Shown here: positions 48,740-57,958 of the stretch, piece by piece
How positions within the stretch are numbered: position 1 is the stretch's first letter
Layout of the letters: every line of letters starts with the position of its first letter
Origin: Acinetobacter variabilis
GTDB taxonomy: Bacteria; Pseudomonadota; Gammaproteobacteria; Pseudomonadales; Moraxellaceae
Assembly (NCBI RefSeq): GCF_000369625.1
Contig: NZ_KB850113.1
Location: 504,641 to 568,640, forward strand
Reading direction: 5' to 3'
DNA length: 64,000 bases
The notes under the pieces: model-generated
The model's database searches: none
What the model saw: only the letters and a program-made list of their open reading frames with translations
Told to the model about the DNA's origin: nothing
Made by a program: the position numbers and the translations under genes

Positions 48740-51391
48740 TTAATCTTCTGCCTGATCCTCAGATTTTTCCAGTTCTTTTGATTCAGCAACCAAGGCCTCA
48801 GCTAAGGTATCTGGATCGGTCAGAACTTCCTTTATAGGCGCCTTATCTTTTTTCTTTTTCTTCTTTTTTTTCTTTTTCCTAGGTTCTTCCTCAAACTCGG
48901 CACCATCTTCAATGGCTTGCCAGTATTCGAGTTGTTCCATCACAGCAGCAAAGATCGAGTTTTTGCTATAACGGCCTTTCTTGTCCATAGTCCCGACCGG
49001 ACGTGCCATCAGAATTTCCAAAGCCTGCGCGATATTATCAATGGCATGAATATGGAACTGACCTTCTTCGACTGCAGCAATAACATCTTTACGTAACATC
49101 AGATGCTGCATGTTTTGTCGTGGGATAATCACACCCTGCTTACCTGTCAGGCCTTGCAGCTTACAGGCATCGAAGAAACCTTCAATTTTTGCATTAACTC
49201 CACCAATCGGTTGCACCTGACCAAGCTGGTTCATGGAACCGGTAATCGCCCAGGACTGGTCAATCGGTAACTGACTAATCGCAGAAATAAGCGCTGAAAG
49301 TTCAGCGACTGTCGCGCTGTCACCATCCACCTGACCATAACTCTGTTCGAAAGCCAAAGCGGCAGAGAAGTGCAGGGTCTGTTCGCGGCCAAAATGTGCT
49401 TTTAGAAAAGAGGCCATCAATAACACGCCTTTGGCATGTAAAGAACCGCCAAGTTCTACGCTACGTTCGATATCCAGAATATCACCGCCACCCTGATATA
49501 CAGAAGCAGTTAAGCGTGAAGGTAGACCAAATTCAACATCTGCATAATGAATCACAGACAGCGCATTGATTTGGCCTAGACGATGACCGCGAGTTTCAAT
49601 CAGTTGAGTGCCACGGGTCAGATCTTGCCAGAATAGCTCACGTAAATAGCCTAAGCGATATTTACGATGATCCAGTGCGGTATTGATATGCTTTTCTGAC
49701 ACCATCTTATCACCCGCTTCGAATGCATGATGATGCGCTTCACGAATCAGGTCGCCCAGCGTTAATGCATGTAGTGACAGGGAACTCTGATCTTCAGCCT
49801 GACGGCTTGAGTCGGTCAGCAGGGCAGATAATGCAGAACGGTCAAATGGTAATAATTTATCTGATTGCACATAGTCAGCAATGAGCTGCATATAGGCTTG
49901 CTCATTTTCATCATTACGTTGCAAGGTATCGGTAAAATCAGCACGGATTTTAAAGATACTGCCTAGTTCTGGTTCAAGTTCCAGAATTTCATAATAAATT
50001 TCTGGCTCTGCCAGCAGCACCACTTTGATATTCAGCGGAATAGAAGCTGGTTCAATGGAAATGCTACCGGTGAGAGTCAGCATATGCTCTAAAGATGAAA
50101 GCTTGAGATGCCCAGATTTCAAGGCACGTTTCAAACCTTGCCATGCATAAGGTTGTTCCAGTAACTGTTCAGCTTCAAGCATCAGGAAACCGCCATTGGC
50201 ATTATGCAAGGAGCCGGGACGGATCAGCGTGAAATCTGTAGTAATGGTGCCATTTTGGGTCAGCTGTTCTACATGACCCAATAGATTGTAATGCGTCGGG
50301 AAATCTTCAAAAATAACGGGTGCACCGCTATTTGGCTTATGGGTGACGATCACATTGGCCTGAAAGCGCGCTGGTACGCGGCTGAACTGGGCAGGGGTAA
50401 AATCGTCTTCTTCCTGTTCCAGTACAATTTCAACATTATTAATAATGTCTTCAGCATATTGCTTCAGATATTGTTCTAGACCTTCGACATGCTTGAATTT
50501 AGTCAGCATCTGCTCAACGCGTGGCATGACCACCTGTTTAGCGATATCACGGTTCAATACTTGAACACGGTCACGCGCATCATCTTCCAGATCGCCTAAA
50601 TGAAGACCTAGGCGTTCCAGTTTCTTGTCCATGTAACGCATGTTTGACGCGATTTCAGCACGATCTTTATTGCTTAAAGCATTCAAATCTTCCTGAGACA
50701 TTTCCTGTACTTTGTCATCTTTCAGATGAATCGGTACAAAACAATGTTCATCATTGCGAGAAATCAATTTCAGATCGAGTTCTTCACCTTCACGGGTCAA
50801 TTCGATCAGTGCGAGTTGCTGTTCATCACCCGTTTCCTGACGAATCATTTCAATCCGGTTGTGATAGTTTTCTGTAGTAAAACGGCGCTCCAGCTGTTTT
50901 AGAATGGATTGCCAGCTTTGATGCAGCATCGTCTGAAACTTGGGTCCCTGACCAGCTGGAAATTCCAGTGCGATAGGCTGACGAGGATTCTGAAAATTAT
51001 TGACATAGACCCAGTCATTTGGCGTTTGCATGGTTTTGGCATGTTGCTGCAACAAACGCTTCACCATAGTGCGTTTGCCGAGTCCTGCTGTACCCACCGC
51101 AAAGATGTTATAGCCTGAATATGGCAGGGCAATACCAGCTTCAACCGAAGCACGGGCACGGTCCTGGCCTAGAAAATTATTTAAAGGCTTGATTCGCTTG
51201 GTCGATGCCGGGATTTTATCCGGATCGGCAATACGCGTCAGTTGTGCCGGTTTCAGGCATGTCTTTTCAAGGGTTGGTGTAATTTCGCTTTGTTCAAAGG
51301 CTGAGATAAGTAGGTCGGAGCTGATGTTTTGTTGAGATATAGTTGTATTACTTGAAATTGAAGAATGAATTTGATCGAGTCTCTGAGTCAC
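48740..51391 (-). CDS. Lon-family (AAA_32 / LonH-like) ATP-dependent protease
   Basis: An 883-residue protein with an AAA domain and a C-terminal Lon-type peptidase domain. The Walker A motif is FAVGTAGLGKRTMVKRLL (near residue 110). A long helical insertion (about 190-330) follows. The Ser-Lys dyad is Ser in DGDSATVAELSAL (near 690) and Lys in GGVNAKIEGFFDA (near 730). The C-terminal 50 residues include a run of ten lysines followed by an acidic end, probably disordered. It lacks the N-terminal Lon substrate domain, so belongs with the Lon-like proteins such as E. coli YcbZ. The start is GTG at 51391 with GGAC upstream. Targets unknown. Confidence 0.88.
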   Translation of the reverse strand: MTQRLDQIHSSISSNTTISQQNISSDLLISAFEQSEITPTLEKTCLKPAQLTRIADPDKIPASTKRIKPLNNFLGQDRARASVEAGIALPYSGYNIFAVGTAGLGKRTMVKRLLQQHAKTMQTPNDWVYVNNFQNPRQPIALEFPAGQGPKFQTMLHQSWQSILKQLERRFTTENYHNRIEMIRQETGDEQQLALIELTREGEELDLKLISRNDEHCFVPIHLKDDKVQEMSQEDLNALSNKDRAEIASNMRYMDKKLERLGLHLGDLEDDARDRVQVLNRDIAKQVVMPRVEQMLTKFKHVEGLEQYLKQYAEDIINNVEIVLEQEEDDFTPAQFSRVPARFQANVIVTHKPNSGAPVIFEDFPTHYNLLGHVEQLTQNGTITTDFTLIRPGSLHNANGGFLMLEAEQLLEQPYAWQGLKRALKSGHLKLSSLEHMLTLTGSISIEPASIPLNIKVVLLAEPEIYYEILELEPELGSIFKIRADFTDTLQRNDENEQAYMQLIADYVQSDKLLPFDRSALSALLTDSSRQAEDQSSLSLHALTLGDLIREAHHHAFEAGDKMVSEKHINTALDHRKYRLGYLRELFWQDLTRGTQLIETRGHRLGQINALSVIHYADVEFGLPSRLTASVYQGGGDILDIERSVELGGSLHAKGVLLMASFLKAHFGREQTLHFSAALAFEQSYGQVDGDSATVAELSALISAISQLPIDQSWAITGSMNQLGQVQPIGGVNAKIEGFFDACKLQGLTGKQGVIIPRQNMQHLMLRKDVIAAVEEGQFHIHAIDNIAQALEILMARPVGTMDKKGRYSKNSIFAAVMEQLEYWQAIEDGAEFEEEPRKKKKKKKKKKDKAPIKEVLTDPDTLAEALVAESKELEKSEDQAED

Positions 51392-51587
51392 TGTTGAAAG
51401 TCCAAAACGAAATATGACGTGGATAAGGTTTAAGGTATACAGATTTACTTGAAAAATTCAAGCCAACATGTCAGTTTTGCCACAAAATAAAAAATCGGGT
51501 ATGCGAGAAATATATAAATTTTGTTGAAAGATACGTTATTAAAGGATTGAATAGCAGCAATTGGTTTTCGTGGAAAATAACAAAGCA

Positions 51588-53741
51588 ATGATAACACAAA
51601 CGACGGGTTGGAAATCCGCATTTACAGCATTTCTGGATCGACGTGCCCTGATCATGCTGTTTCTCGGATTTTCAGCCGGTGTCCCGATTCTTTTGATCTT
51701 TTCCAGTTTGTCTTTATGGCTCGGTGAAGCCGGAATCAGTAAAAGTGCGGTGACTTTTTTTAGCTGGGCTGCACTAGGCTATTCATTTAAGTTTGTCTGG
51801 GCGCCATTGATTGATGAATTACCTGTCCCATTTCTGACCAAAGCTTTGGGTCGCCGGCGCGCCTGGCTATTGATTGCTCAGATCCTGATTGTAACTGCGA
51901 TTTCAATTATGGCTTTTTCAGATCCAGCATTGGGGCAGGCACATTTACAGCAGATGGCACTAGGTGCAGTCCTGCTGGGATTCTCGGCTGCAACGCAGGA
52001 TATTGTCATTGATGCCTATCGTATTGAGCTGGCCGAAACTCAGATGCAGACCGTACTGGCATCGACCTATAATGCGGGTTACCGGATCGGGATGATTGTG
52101 GCTGGCGCTGGAGCTCTGTTTCTGGCGGCATATTTAGGCACGGCCAAAGGCAATTATATCTATGATGCCTGGAAATGGACTTATCTGGCGATGGCAGCGG
52201 TTATGCTGGTTGGGATTATTACTACACTGGTCATCCGTGAGCCTCAGGTGGATCGGATACGTAAAGATTACCAGCGCAGTGATTATTTCCGCTTGGTTGG
52301 CGTGTTTTTCGTAGCTGTCATCAGTTTTGTGCTGAGTTATGTCTATTCCGGTGACTTGGTATCGAGTATCACTGAACAGTGGGCAATTCAGGATACTTTT
52401 GCCTTGTTCTGTTTTGAGGCTTTACGCTTTATCGGGTCAGGTGCTGTTGCTTTCAGTGTGGGTACGATTCTGGTCAAAATGGGTGCTGTGAATAAGCAGA
52501 TGGCATTCGAAACCTGGGTCAATCCCGTAGCAGATTTCTTTGATCGCTATGGCTTAAAGCTGGCTTTGGTGTTGTTATTGTTGATCGGTTTCTATCGGGT
52601 CTCCGATATTATTGCCGGTGTGATTTCCAATGTGTTTTATCAGGATCTAAATTTTAGCAAGGAGCAGATTGCTGAAGCTGTGAAAGTGTATGGGGTAATT
52701 TTCTCCTTGCTTGGCGGTTTTTTAGGTGGCTTGCTGGCCCAGAAAATGAACATCATGAAACTGATGTTTGTAGGCGCGATTCTGGCCTGTTCAACCAATC
52801 TGATTTTTATTGGCTTAGTGAAGTCTGGTGAAAAGCTGGGGCAGGTCGAAGTTCAGGTAGGTCAGCAAACCTTTCGGGCAGATACAGATGAAGTCGGTTA
52901 TTGGAAACTGAATGTACCCAATACTGCTTTTAAAGAGGCCGAACAGATTCAGGTTCGTGCACATTATCTGAATCATCCGGCAGATGCAGTACAAGTCAAC
53001 CTGCCTTATCTGCAACAGAATGATTCGAAAGCAGCACAATTACAGCTTCTGCCTGTTACCACAGATAACCTGATCAGTGCCAATGAACAGGAAAATAGCA
53101 TCGTGGTTCGCGGTCAGTATCTAGGGCCGGATTTAACTGCAGAGCAAAAAATTGTATTAGAGCTGAATGGCGATAAATTCGAAACCAAGCTGGATGAAGG
53201 ACGTGTCTTTAGTGCTGCTATTCCTGCCGAAAAACTGATTGCTGCACCTGTGAAGCAAATCAATGCAAGCTTAATGCAGCAAGAGCATCCGATAGTTGCC
53301 CAGCAGCATTCATATGCTGTGGACTTGTCGCAGACCCAAGCCAATCCGATGGATATCGATGTTCAGCCAATTACAATTGGAACTGGTGAGAATGTCGAAA
53401 TTCAGGGTAAAGTGATTAAACCTTATAGTTCATGGTGGCTGTATTTTGCAATTATTGTCGATAATCTGGCTGCAGGTCTCGCAGGTGCAGCCTTTATTGC
53501 TTTCCTGTCCAGTCTGACCAGTGTGTCCTTTACCGCTGTTCAGTATGCTATTTTTAGCTCACTCATGACTTTAACCCCTAAGATTTTAGGTGGATATTCA
53601 GGTACTATAGTGACCAATATCGGTTATCCGAATTTCTTCCTGATGACCACTTTAATCGGGATTCCAATCCTGATTCTGGTGGTTTGGGTGGCAAAATTAC
53701 TCGGTGAACACCAACAACAATCTGTAAATAAGGATGATTAA
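51588..53741 (+). CDS. ampG: AmpG-family muropeptide permease with a large soluble insertion
   Basis: MFS transporter importing anhydro-muropeptides for cell-wall recycling, and so a factor in beta-lactamase induction. The N-terminal part has [20 protein letters not shown] and the [18 protein letters not shown] signature of AmpG. About 14 membrane segments are expected. Residues roughly 412-614 are not membrane: two beta-rich Ig-like units (first with [20 protein letters not shown], then KLNVPNTAF; second with [18 protein letters not shown]) sit between two helices before [20 protein letters not shown] resumes the permease. At about 717 residues it is well above the E. coli AmpG length (491). 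Start uncertain: ATG 51588, or TTG 51561. The gloA start follows after 1 bp. Confidence 0.88.
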   Translation: MITQTTGWKSAFTAFLDRRALIMLFLGFSAGVPILLIFSSLSLWLGEAGISKSAVTFFSWAALGYSFKFVWAPLIDELPVPFLTKALGRRRAWLLIAQILIVTAISIMAFSDPALGQAHLQQMALGAVLLGFSAATQDIVIDAYRIELAETQMQTVLASTYNAGYRIGMIVAGAGALFLAAYLGTAKGNYIYDAWKWTYLAMAAVMLVGIITTLVIREPQVDRIRKDYQRSDYFRLVGVFFVAVISFVLSYVYSGDLVSSITEQWAIQDTFALFCFEALRFIGSGAVAFSVGTILVKMGAVNKQMAFETWVNPVADFFDRYGLKLALVLLLLIGFYRVSDIIAGVISNVFYQDLNFSKEQIAEAVKVYGVIFSLLGGFLGGLLAQKMNIMKLMFVGAILACSTNLIFIGLVKSGEKLGQVEVQVGQQTFRADTDEVGYWKLNVPNTAFKEAEQIQVRAHYLNHPADAVQVNLPYLQQNDSKAAQLQLLPVTTDNLISANEQENSIVVRGQYLGPDLTAEQKIVLELNGDKFETKLDEGRVFSAAIPAEKLIAAPVKQINASLMQQEHPIVAQQHSYAVDLSQTQANPMDIDVQPITIGTGENVEIQGKVIKPYSSWWLYFAIIVDNLAAGLAGAAFIAFLSSLTSVSFTAVQYAIFSSLMTLTPKILGGYSGTIVTNIGYPNFFLMTTLIGIPILILVVWVAKLLGEHQQQSVNKDD

Positions 53742-53742
53742 T

Positions 53743-54144
53743 ATGCGCATGCTGCATACCATGTTACGTGTAGGCAATCTGGAACAATCACTCAAGTTCT
53801 ATACTGAGGTTCTTGGTATGACTTTACTTCGTAAGCGAGATTATGAAGAAGGTCGTTTTACCTTGGCTTTTGTAGGTTATGGCGATGAAGAAAATCACAC
53901 TGTGCTTGAACTGACCCATAACTGGGATACAGAAAGCTATGACCTGGGCAATGGCTACGGTCATATTGCGATTGCGGTAGATGATGCTTATAAAGCCTGT
54001 GAAGAAATCAAGGCACGTGGTGGCAATGTTGTTCGTGAAGCTGGCCCAATGAAAGGCGGTGTCACTGTGATTGCATTTGTGGAAGATCCAGACGGTTATA
54101 AAATCGAATTGATCCAGCAAGACAATAACGCACGTAATAACTAA
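53743..54144 (+). CDS. gloA: Lactoylglutathione lyase (glyoxalase I)
   Basis: Converts the methylglyoxal-glutathione hemithioacetal to S-lactoylglutathione. A small VOC-fold enzyme of 133 residues with all four metal ligands in place: His in [10 protein letters not shown], Glu in [10 protein letters not shown], His in [12 protein letters not shown] and Glu in YKIELIQQ. It is of the short Ni/Co-type as in E. coli. The ATG at 53743 has AAGGAT ahead of it inside the ampG end; a further ATG 9 bp upstream overlaps ampG. The unusual closeness to ampG suggests co-transcription. Confidence 0.95.
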   Translation: MRMLHTMLRVGNLEQSLKFYTEVLGMTLLRKRDYEEGRFTLAFVGYGDEENHTVLELTHNWDTESYDLGNGYGHIAIAVDDAYKACEEIKARGGNVVREAGPMKGGVTVIAFVEDPDGYKIELIQQDNNARNN

Positions 54145-54288
54145 GTGTTATAGAGCGAGATATGTGAAATGTATTCATGTATGGATGAAAATATTCCATC
54201 AATCTGAATGCATAACATGGACCCGGCATCTGTTAAGATAGCCGGGTATTTTTTATCGAATAATAAAATTTTGAGGGAAGGACATCAG

Positions 54289-55266
54289 ATGCTTAAACTG
54301 CTGGCATTGGACCGCTTTACGATCTTGCTCTTTGTTATGGTGTTACTGGCCAGTGTATTGCCAGTGTCAGGGCAGGCAGCTGAAGTCTTTAGCTGGATCA
54401 CGACAGCAGCCATTGCCATCCTGTTTTTCCTGCATGGTGCCAAGCTTTCGCGTGAAGCTGTAATTGAAGGCTTGATGCACTGGAAATTACACACTTTGGT
54501 CTTTGCCTTGACCTTTGCACTCTTTCCAATTTTAGGCTTGCTGGCAAAGCCAATCCTATTGCCAATGCTGGGGCAGGAATTATATTGGGGATTCCTGTTT
54601 ATGTGTTTCCTGCCATCAACCGTACAGTCTTCGATCGCCTTTACCTCAGTGGCTCAAGGGAATATTGCCGGTGCGATCTGTAGTGCTTCATTTTCCAATA
54701 TTATCGGGATGTTTATTACACCGATGCTGGTCGCATTCTTTATTCTTGGACAATCCCAGCACGGCTTCGATCCGACGGCATCGATTCTACAGATTACGCT
54801 GCTGTTATTGGTGCCTTTTATTTTAGGTCAGTTACTGCGTCCGTGGATTTTCCCAAAAATGCAGAAGATGCCCAAGATCGTTAAAGTATTCGATCAGGGC
54901 TCAATTCTGATGGTGGTTTATGGGGCATTTAGCAGTGCGGTGGTGGCTGGGCTTTGGCGTGAAGTCAGCTTAAGTACTTTGCTCTTGCTGCTGCTGGCAT
55001 GTTCGGTTTTATTGACCATTGTGATGCTGTTGTCGCTATTTATTCCACGCTGGTTGGGCTTTAATCGTGCTGACCAGAAAACGGTGTTCTTCTGTGGTTC
55101 CAAAAAAACGCTTGCCAGTGGTGTACCGATGGCACAGATTCTGTTTATTGGTCAGCCACTTGGCATGATTGTTTTACCAATTATGATTTTCCATCAAATC
55201 CAGCTCATGGCCTGTGGTGTGATTGCGAATCTCTGGGCCAAACAGGCCGTACATACAGAAGAATAA
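54289..55266 (+). CDS. SBF-like bile acid:sodium symporter family transporter
   Basis: A 325-residue inner-membrane protein with ten hydrophobic segments. FLPSTVQSSIAFTSVAQGN and GSKKTLASGVPMAQILF, the two discontinuous helix crossings of the BASS fold, are clear, and together they define the SBF-like (DUF4137, YfeH-type) group. Substrate unknown; such members transport organic acids rather than bile acids in bacteria. The ATG at 54289 is chosen because GGGAAGG stands before it; the open frame reaches 27 codons further without a ribosome site. Confidence 0.88.
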   Translation: MLKLLALDRFTILLFVMVLLASVLPVSGQAAEVFSWITTAAIAILFFLHGAKLSREAVIEGLMHWKLHTLVFALTFALFPILGLLAKPILLPMLGQELYWGFLFMCFLPSTVQSSIAFTSVAQGNIAGAICSASFSNIIGMFITPMLVAFFILGQSQHGFDPTASILQITLLLLVPFILGQLLRPWIFPKMQKMPKIVKVFDQGSILMVVYGAFSSAVVAGLWREVSLSTLLLLLLACSVLLTIVMLLSLFIPRWLGFNRADQKTVFFCGSKKTLASGVPMAQILFIGQPLGMIVLPIMIFHQIQLMACGVIANLWAKQAVHTEE

Positions 55267-55290
55267 TTCGCTTATTGGATTTGTTTGCCG

Positions 55291-55463
55291 TATAATACTG
55301 CCCAACTTGTTGTGCTTAGCTCTGACGGTATCCGTCTCGGTGGGCCAAAAGAATGGTCTGTTGTGGTGTTGATCTGCCTGAATCCTGATTCTGGCCCTTC
55401 CTCAATATTTGAGAGTGATCAATTGCGATGACAGCAAAACCTTCTTTCATCTTAATGGAGTAA
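55291..55463 (+). promoter_or_regulatory. rpmE promoter -10 and structured leader
   Basis: TATAAT at 55291-55296 is a perfect -10 with no good -35. The leader of about 165 nt that follows folds on paper into GACGG-TAT-CCGTC (55324-55336), a long-range stem GGGCC (55342-55346) plus GAAT (55351-55354) with ATTC (55388-55391) plus GGCCC (55393-55397), and CTCA-atat-TTGAG (from 55401). An 11-codon frame (55428-55463) then covers the rpmE ribosome site. Autoregulation of L31 is a reasonable but untested idea. Confidence 0.5.
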
Positions 55464-55469
55464 TCGACG

Positions 55470-55694
55470 ATGCGCGCCGATATTCACCCAAAATACGAAA
55501 AACTAGTTGCTACTTGTTCATGTGGTAACGTAATCGAAACTCGTTCAGCTGTTGGTAAAGAAACTCTTTACCTAGACGTATGCTCAGCTTGCCACCCATT
55601 CTACACTGGTAAGCAAAAGAACGTTGACACTGGCGGCCGTATCGACAAGTTCAAACAACGTTTTGCTGGTATGTCACGTTCTGTTAAACGTTAA
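55470..55694 (+). CDS. rpmE: 50S ribosomal protein L31, zinc-binding form
   Basis: Ribosomal protein at the subunit interface. The 74-residue chain begins M-R-A-D-I-H-P-K-Y and carries CSCGNV and [10 protein letters not shown], the C-x-C...C-x-x-C zinc ligands of the zinc-containing L31 type, as opposed to the zinc-free YkgM paralogue. GGAG lies 9 bases before the ATG. A conspicuous leader precedes it and a strong terminator follows. Codon use is that of a highly expressed gene. Confidence 0.97.
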   Translation: MRADIHPKYEKLVATCSCGNVIETRSAVGKETLYLDVCSACHPFYTGKQKNVDTGGRIDKFKQRFAGMSRSVKR

Positions 55695-55705
55695 TACCCA
55701 AAATG

Positions 55706-55735
55706 AAAAAACGGGCTTTATGCCCGTTTTTTTTG
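55706..55735 (+). terminator. Terminator after rpmE
   Basis: Stem AAAACGGGC (55708-55716) / GCCCGTTTT (55722-55730), loop TTTAT, then further T. Confidence 0.9.
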
Positions 55736-55782
55736 TGCCTGCAATTTAGAAAATCATTTCACGTTTCTAGATTGAAAGGCGA

Positions 55783-55807
55783 GTACAAGACCTTAGTGGT
55801 CTTGTAC
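55783..55807. repeat. Hairpin straddling the stop codon of the FimX-like gene
   Basis: Perfect 10-bp inverted repeat GTACAAGACC (55783-55792) / GGTCTTGTAC (55798-55807) with a 5-nt loop that contains the stop codon of the minus-strand gene. There is no T run on the minus side, so it is not a standard terminator. Confidence 0.65.
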
Positions 55808-57958
55808 ATCAATCAGATGATCCAGTTTTTTCTGGAAATAATCACCCTGAATAAAGCGTGCATCGACGTTCCAGGCATTCGCAAATAAGGTCATGTCATT
55901 CAGTTCACGGATCATGATATTCACTGGTTTGATTTCATTGTATGTGGTAATTTTTTCCTGTAACTGTTCAATTTCAGCATCATTGTTCAGCATCTTGGTC
56001 AGTTTGCTATCCAGGCTCAGACCATTGATATCGAACTCACGTAGTAGGGTTTCACTATACATTGAGTGACCAAAGTTACGAATCGCAATCCGCGCGCCAT
56101 GTTCACGTAAAGTACGTAGATATTTCTGCGCATCCTGCTGGTTCATCAGGATATCTTCTTCTGAGAACTGTAAAGTTAAAGGATGTTCGACTTTACTGCG
56201 AATAATGGTAATTAGTTTGGAAATAAACTCAGGAAAAGTACGGTCTTTAAATAGCACCGCACGGTTCAGGTTCACGATTAAACGGGCATCCGGATACTGG
56301 GTAATGAAGTTGTGCAATTGCTTGCTTGATTCAACCAGAATCCAGCGATCGAGTTTAATAGATAATTCATCATCTTCATTGAGTTCTATCAAGGAAGAAA
56401 TGTCCTGCCATTTATTTTCAAAGATAAAGCCACTAGTCACCTCATACATATAGAGGTTGGTATCTTCTTTATCATACAGCTGTTGATATTTCAGATGAAT
56501 TTCACCACGTTCCAGACATTCACGCAGTGCTTTTAATACTGGCGATGTAGTCAGTGGTACAGCACTGACTGCTGGACTGACCGGTATGGACTCAGGCGCT
56601 GGAATAACGGGTTCTGAAACCGTGAAGTCAATGCTTGGCATTGAAATCGATTCCTGAGTCGTTGCAGGAATATCCAGAACAAACTCAGAAGTTTTTTGTG
56701 CTTGTGGTAAAGGAGTAGAGAAAGCCCGACCGATTAATTCATTACAATGGCTTTCATCACGCAGTTCACCGTCAAGCAGGGTATAACCGATGCGCAGATT
56801 GAGCGGATAAGTTTGCTGATTCACTGTAATGAGCTGTGGTTTGGTCAATGAACCTAGTCCAACCAGTTTGGATTCCAGAATGTCTTGCGCATCTGCCTGA
56901 ATGATCCCCACCAGAACATCATGTTCCAGTTTGAAGAGCGGAATACGAACCTGCTCTTTCAGGAATTTCTTAATTTCATGGAAGTAACCTATGTAGGTCG
57001 CCCAGTCACCATTCAGGACTTGCGGCTCATACGCAGCAAAGGAGAAAGTGATCAATGCATTGGCTTTGGCCGGCTCACGATTGAGTTCACGCTTAAGTGA
57101 CTGTAAGGTATTTGGCTTGTTTGCAACTTTTTCAGAAGAGGCACTTGCCTGAGTAGTCGCTGTATCAATCGTAATTTGTAGTGCATCTTCTTCAGCACTA
57201 GATGCCAGAAATTCCAGTTTTAATGGATTGACAGCAGCCACATTTGGATTCGACGAAGTAATATCAAAACGGCCTAAATCAAACTGGCCCTGAGAAATCT
57301 TTTTAAAGCGGGTTTTAAAATCATTCAGATCTTTCGGCTGTAACAGGTCTAAAAGCGGCAGACCGATAATATCATCCTCGCTTTTAAGGCCAAACAGTTT
57401 GAGATAATCGGCATTAGCCTGAATATGGATGCCTTCCTGAATGGTTGCGACCGCACGGTTACTGTCTTCTACCAATGATTGTGCCTGGCTTTGTGCAGTT
57501 TCCAGTTCTTCCATTAAATGGCGCTGTGCTTGCATCGTACGGCTAAAGGAAAGGGCACGTACCAGATTAAGGAAGAAGCGGTCTGGGTAATCCAGATTCA
57601 GAATGTCAAAAATACCTTTACGGATATACTGGGCATATTGTTCAGCCTGATAATCTTCTGGTTTTAACAAAAGAATAGGAAGGTCAGGTTGCTGCGAAAG
57701 TTGAACCAGACTTAAGGCCTGCTCATATTTCAGATCATACGCACGACCAAAAATAATCAGGTCCCAGTTAAAGTTTAACTGTTTTTCAAAAGATTGCAGA
57801 TCATCAAGCAGAACGGCGTCGACCTGATATTCATTGCTGGTTAAGAGATCACGGATTTGGTTATATCTAATTTGATTATCATCAATGATCAGTAAACGTG
57901 TTTCAGTACGTTTTAACTTTTTAGACAATAATGGATTTCTCACTTCAATGCTTCCCAT
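55793..57958 (-). CDS. FimX-like protein: REC-like, PAS, degenerate GGDEF, degenerate EAL
   Basis: A 721-residue multi-domain signalling protein. Order: a response-regulator-like domain (about 18-135, beginning RLLIIDDNQIRYN), a PAS domain (about 160-260, NRAVATIQEGIHIQAN), a GGDEF remnant (about 290-415, FKLEHDVLVG in place of GGDEF) and an EAL domain (about 470-715). EAL reads EVT (in YMYEVTSGF), DDFG reads RNFG, and the catalytic Lys helix LKID reads LSLD, so it cannot be an active phosphodiesterase; c-di-GMP binding may persist. This architecture and length are those of Pseudomonas FimX (about 690 aa), a c-di-GMP receptor for type IV pili. It overlaps the upstream PilZ-like gene by 19 bp. 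Confidence 0.8.
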   Translation of the reverse strand: MGSIEVRNPLLSKKLKRTETRLLIIDDNQIRYNQIRDLLTSNEYQVDAVLLDDLQSFEKQLNFNWDLIIFGRAYDLKYEQALSLVQLSQQPDLPILLLKPEDYQAEQYAQYIRKGIFDILNLDYPDRFFLNLVRALSFSRTMQAQRHLMEELETAQSQAQSLVEDSNRAVATIQEGIHIQANADYLKLFGLKSEDDIIGLPLLDLLQPKDLNDFKTRFKKISQGQFDLGRFDITSSNPNVAAVNPLKLEFLASSAEEDALQITIDTATTQASASSEKVANKPNTLQSLKRELNREPAKANALITFSFAAYEPQVLNGDWATYIGYFHEIKKFLKEQVRIPLFKLEHDVLVGIIQADAQDILESKLVGLGSLTKPQLITVNQQTYPLNLRIGYTLLDGELRDESHCNELIGRAFSTPLPQAQKTSEFVLDIPATTQESISMPSIDFTVSEPVIPAPESIPVSPAVSAVPLTTSPVLKALRECLERGEIHLKYQQLYDKEDTNLYMYEVTSGFIFENKWQDISSLIELNEDDELSIKLDRWILVESSKQLHNFITQYPDARLIVNLNRAVLFKDRTFPEFISKLITIIRSKVEHPLTLQFSEEDILMNQQDAQKYLRTLREHGARIAIRNFGHSMYSETLLREFDINGLSLDSKLTKMLNNDAEIEQLQEKITTYNEIKPVNIMIRELNDMTLFANAWNVDARFIQGDYFQKKLDHLIDVQDH

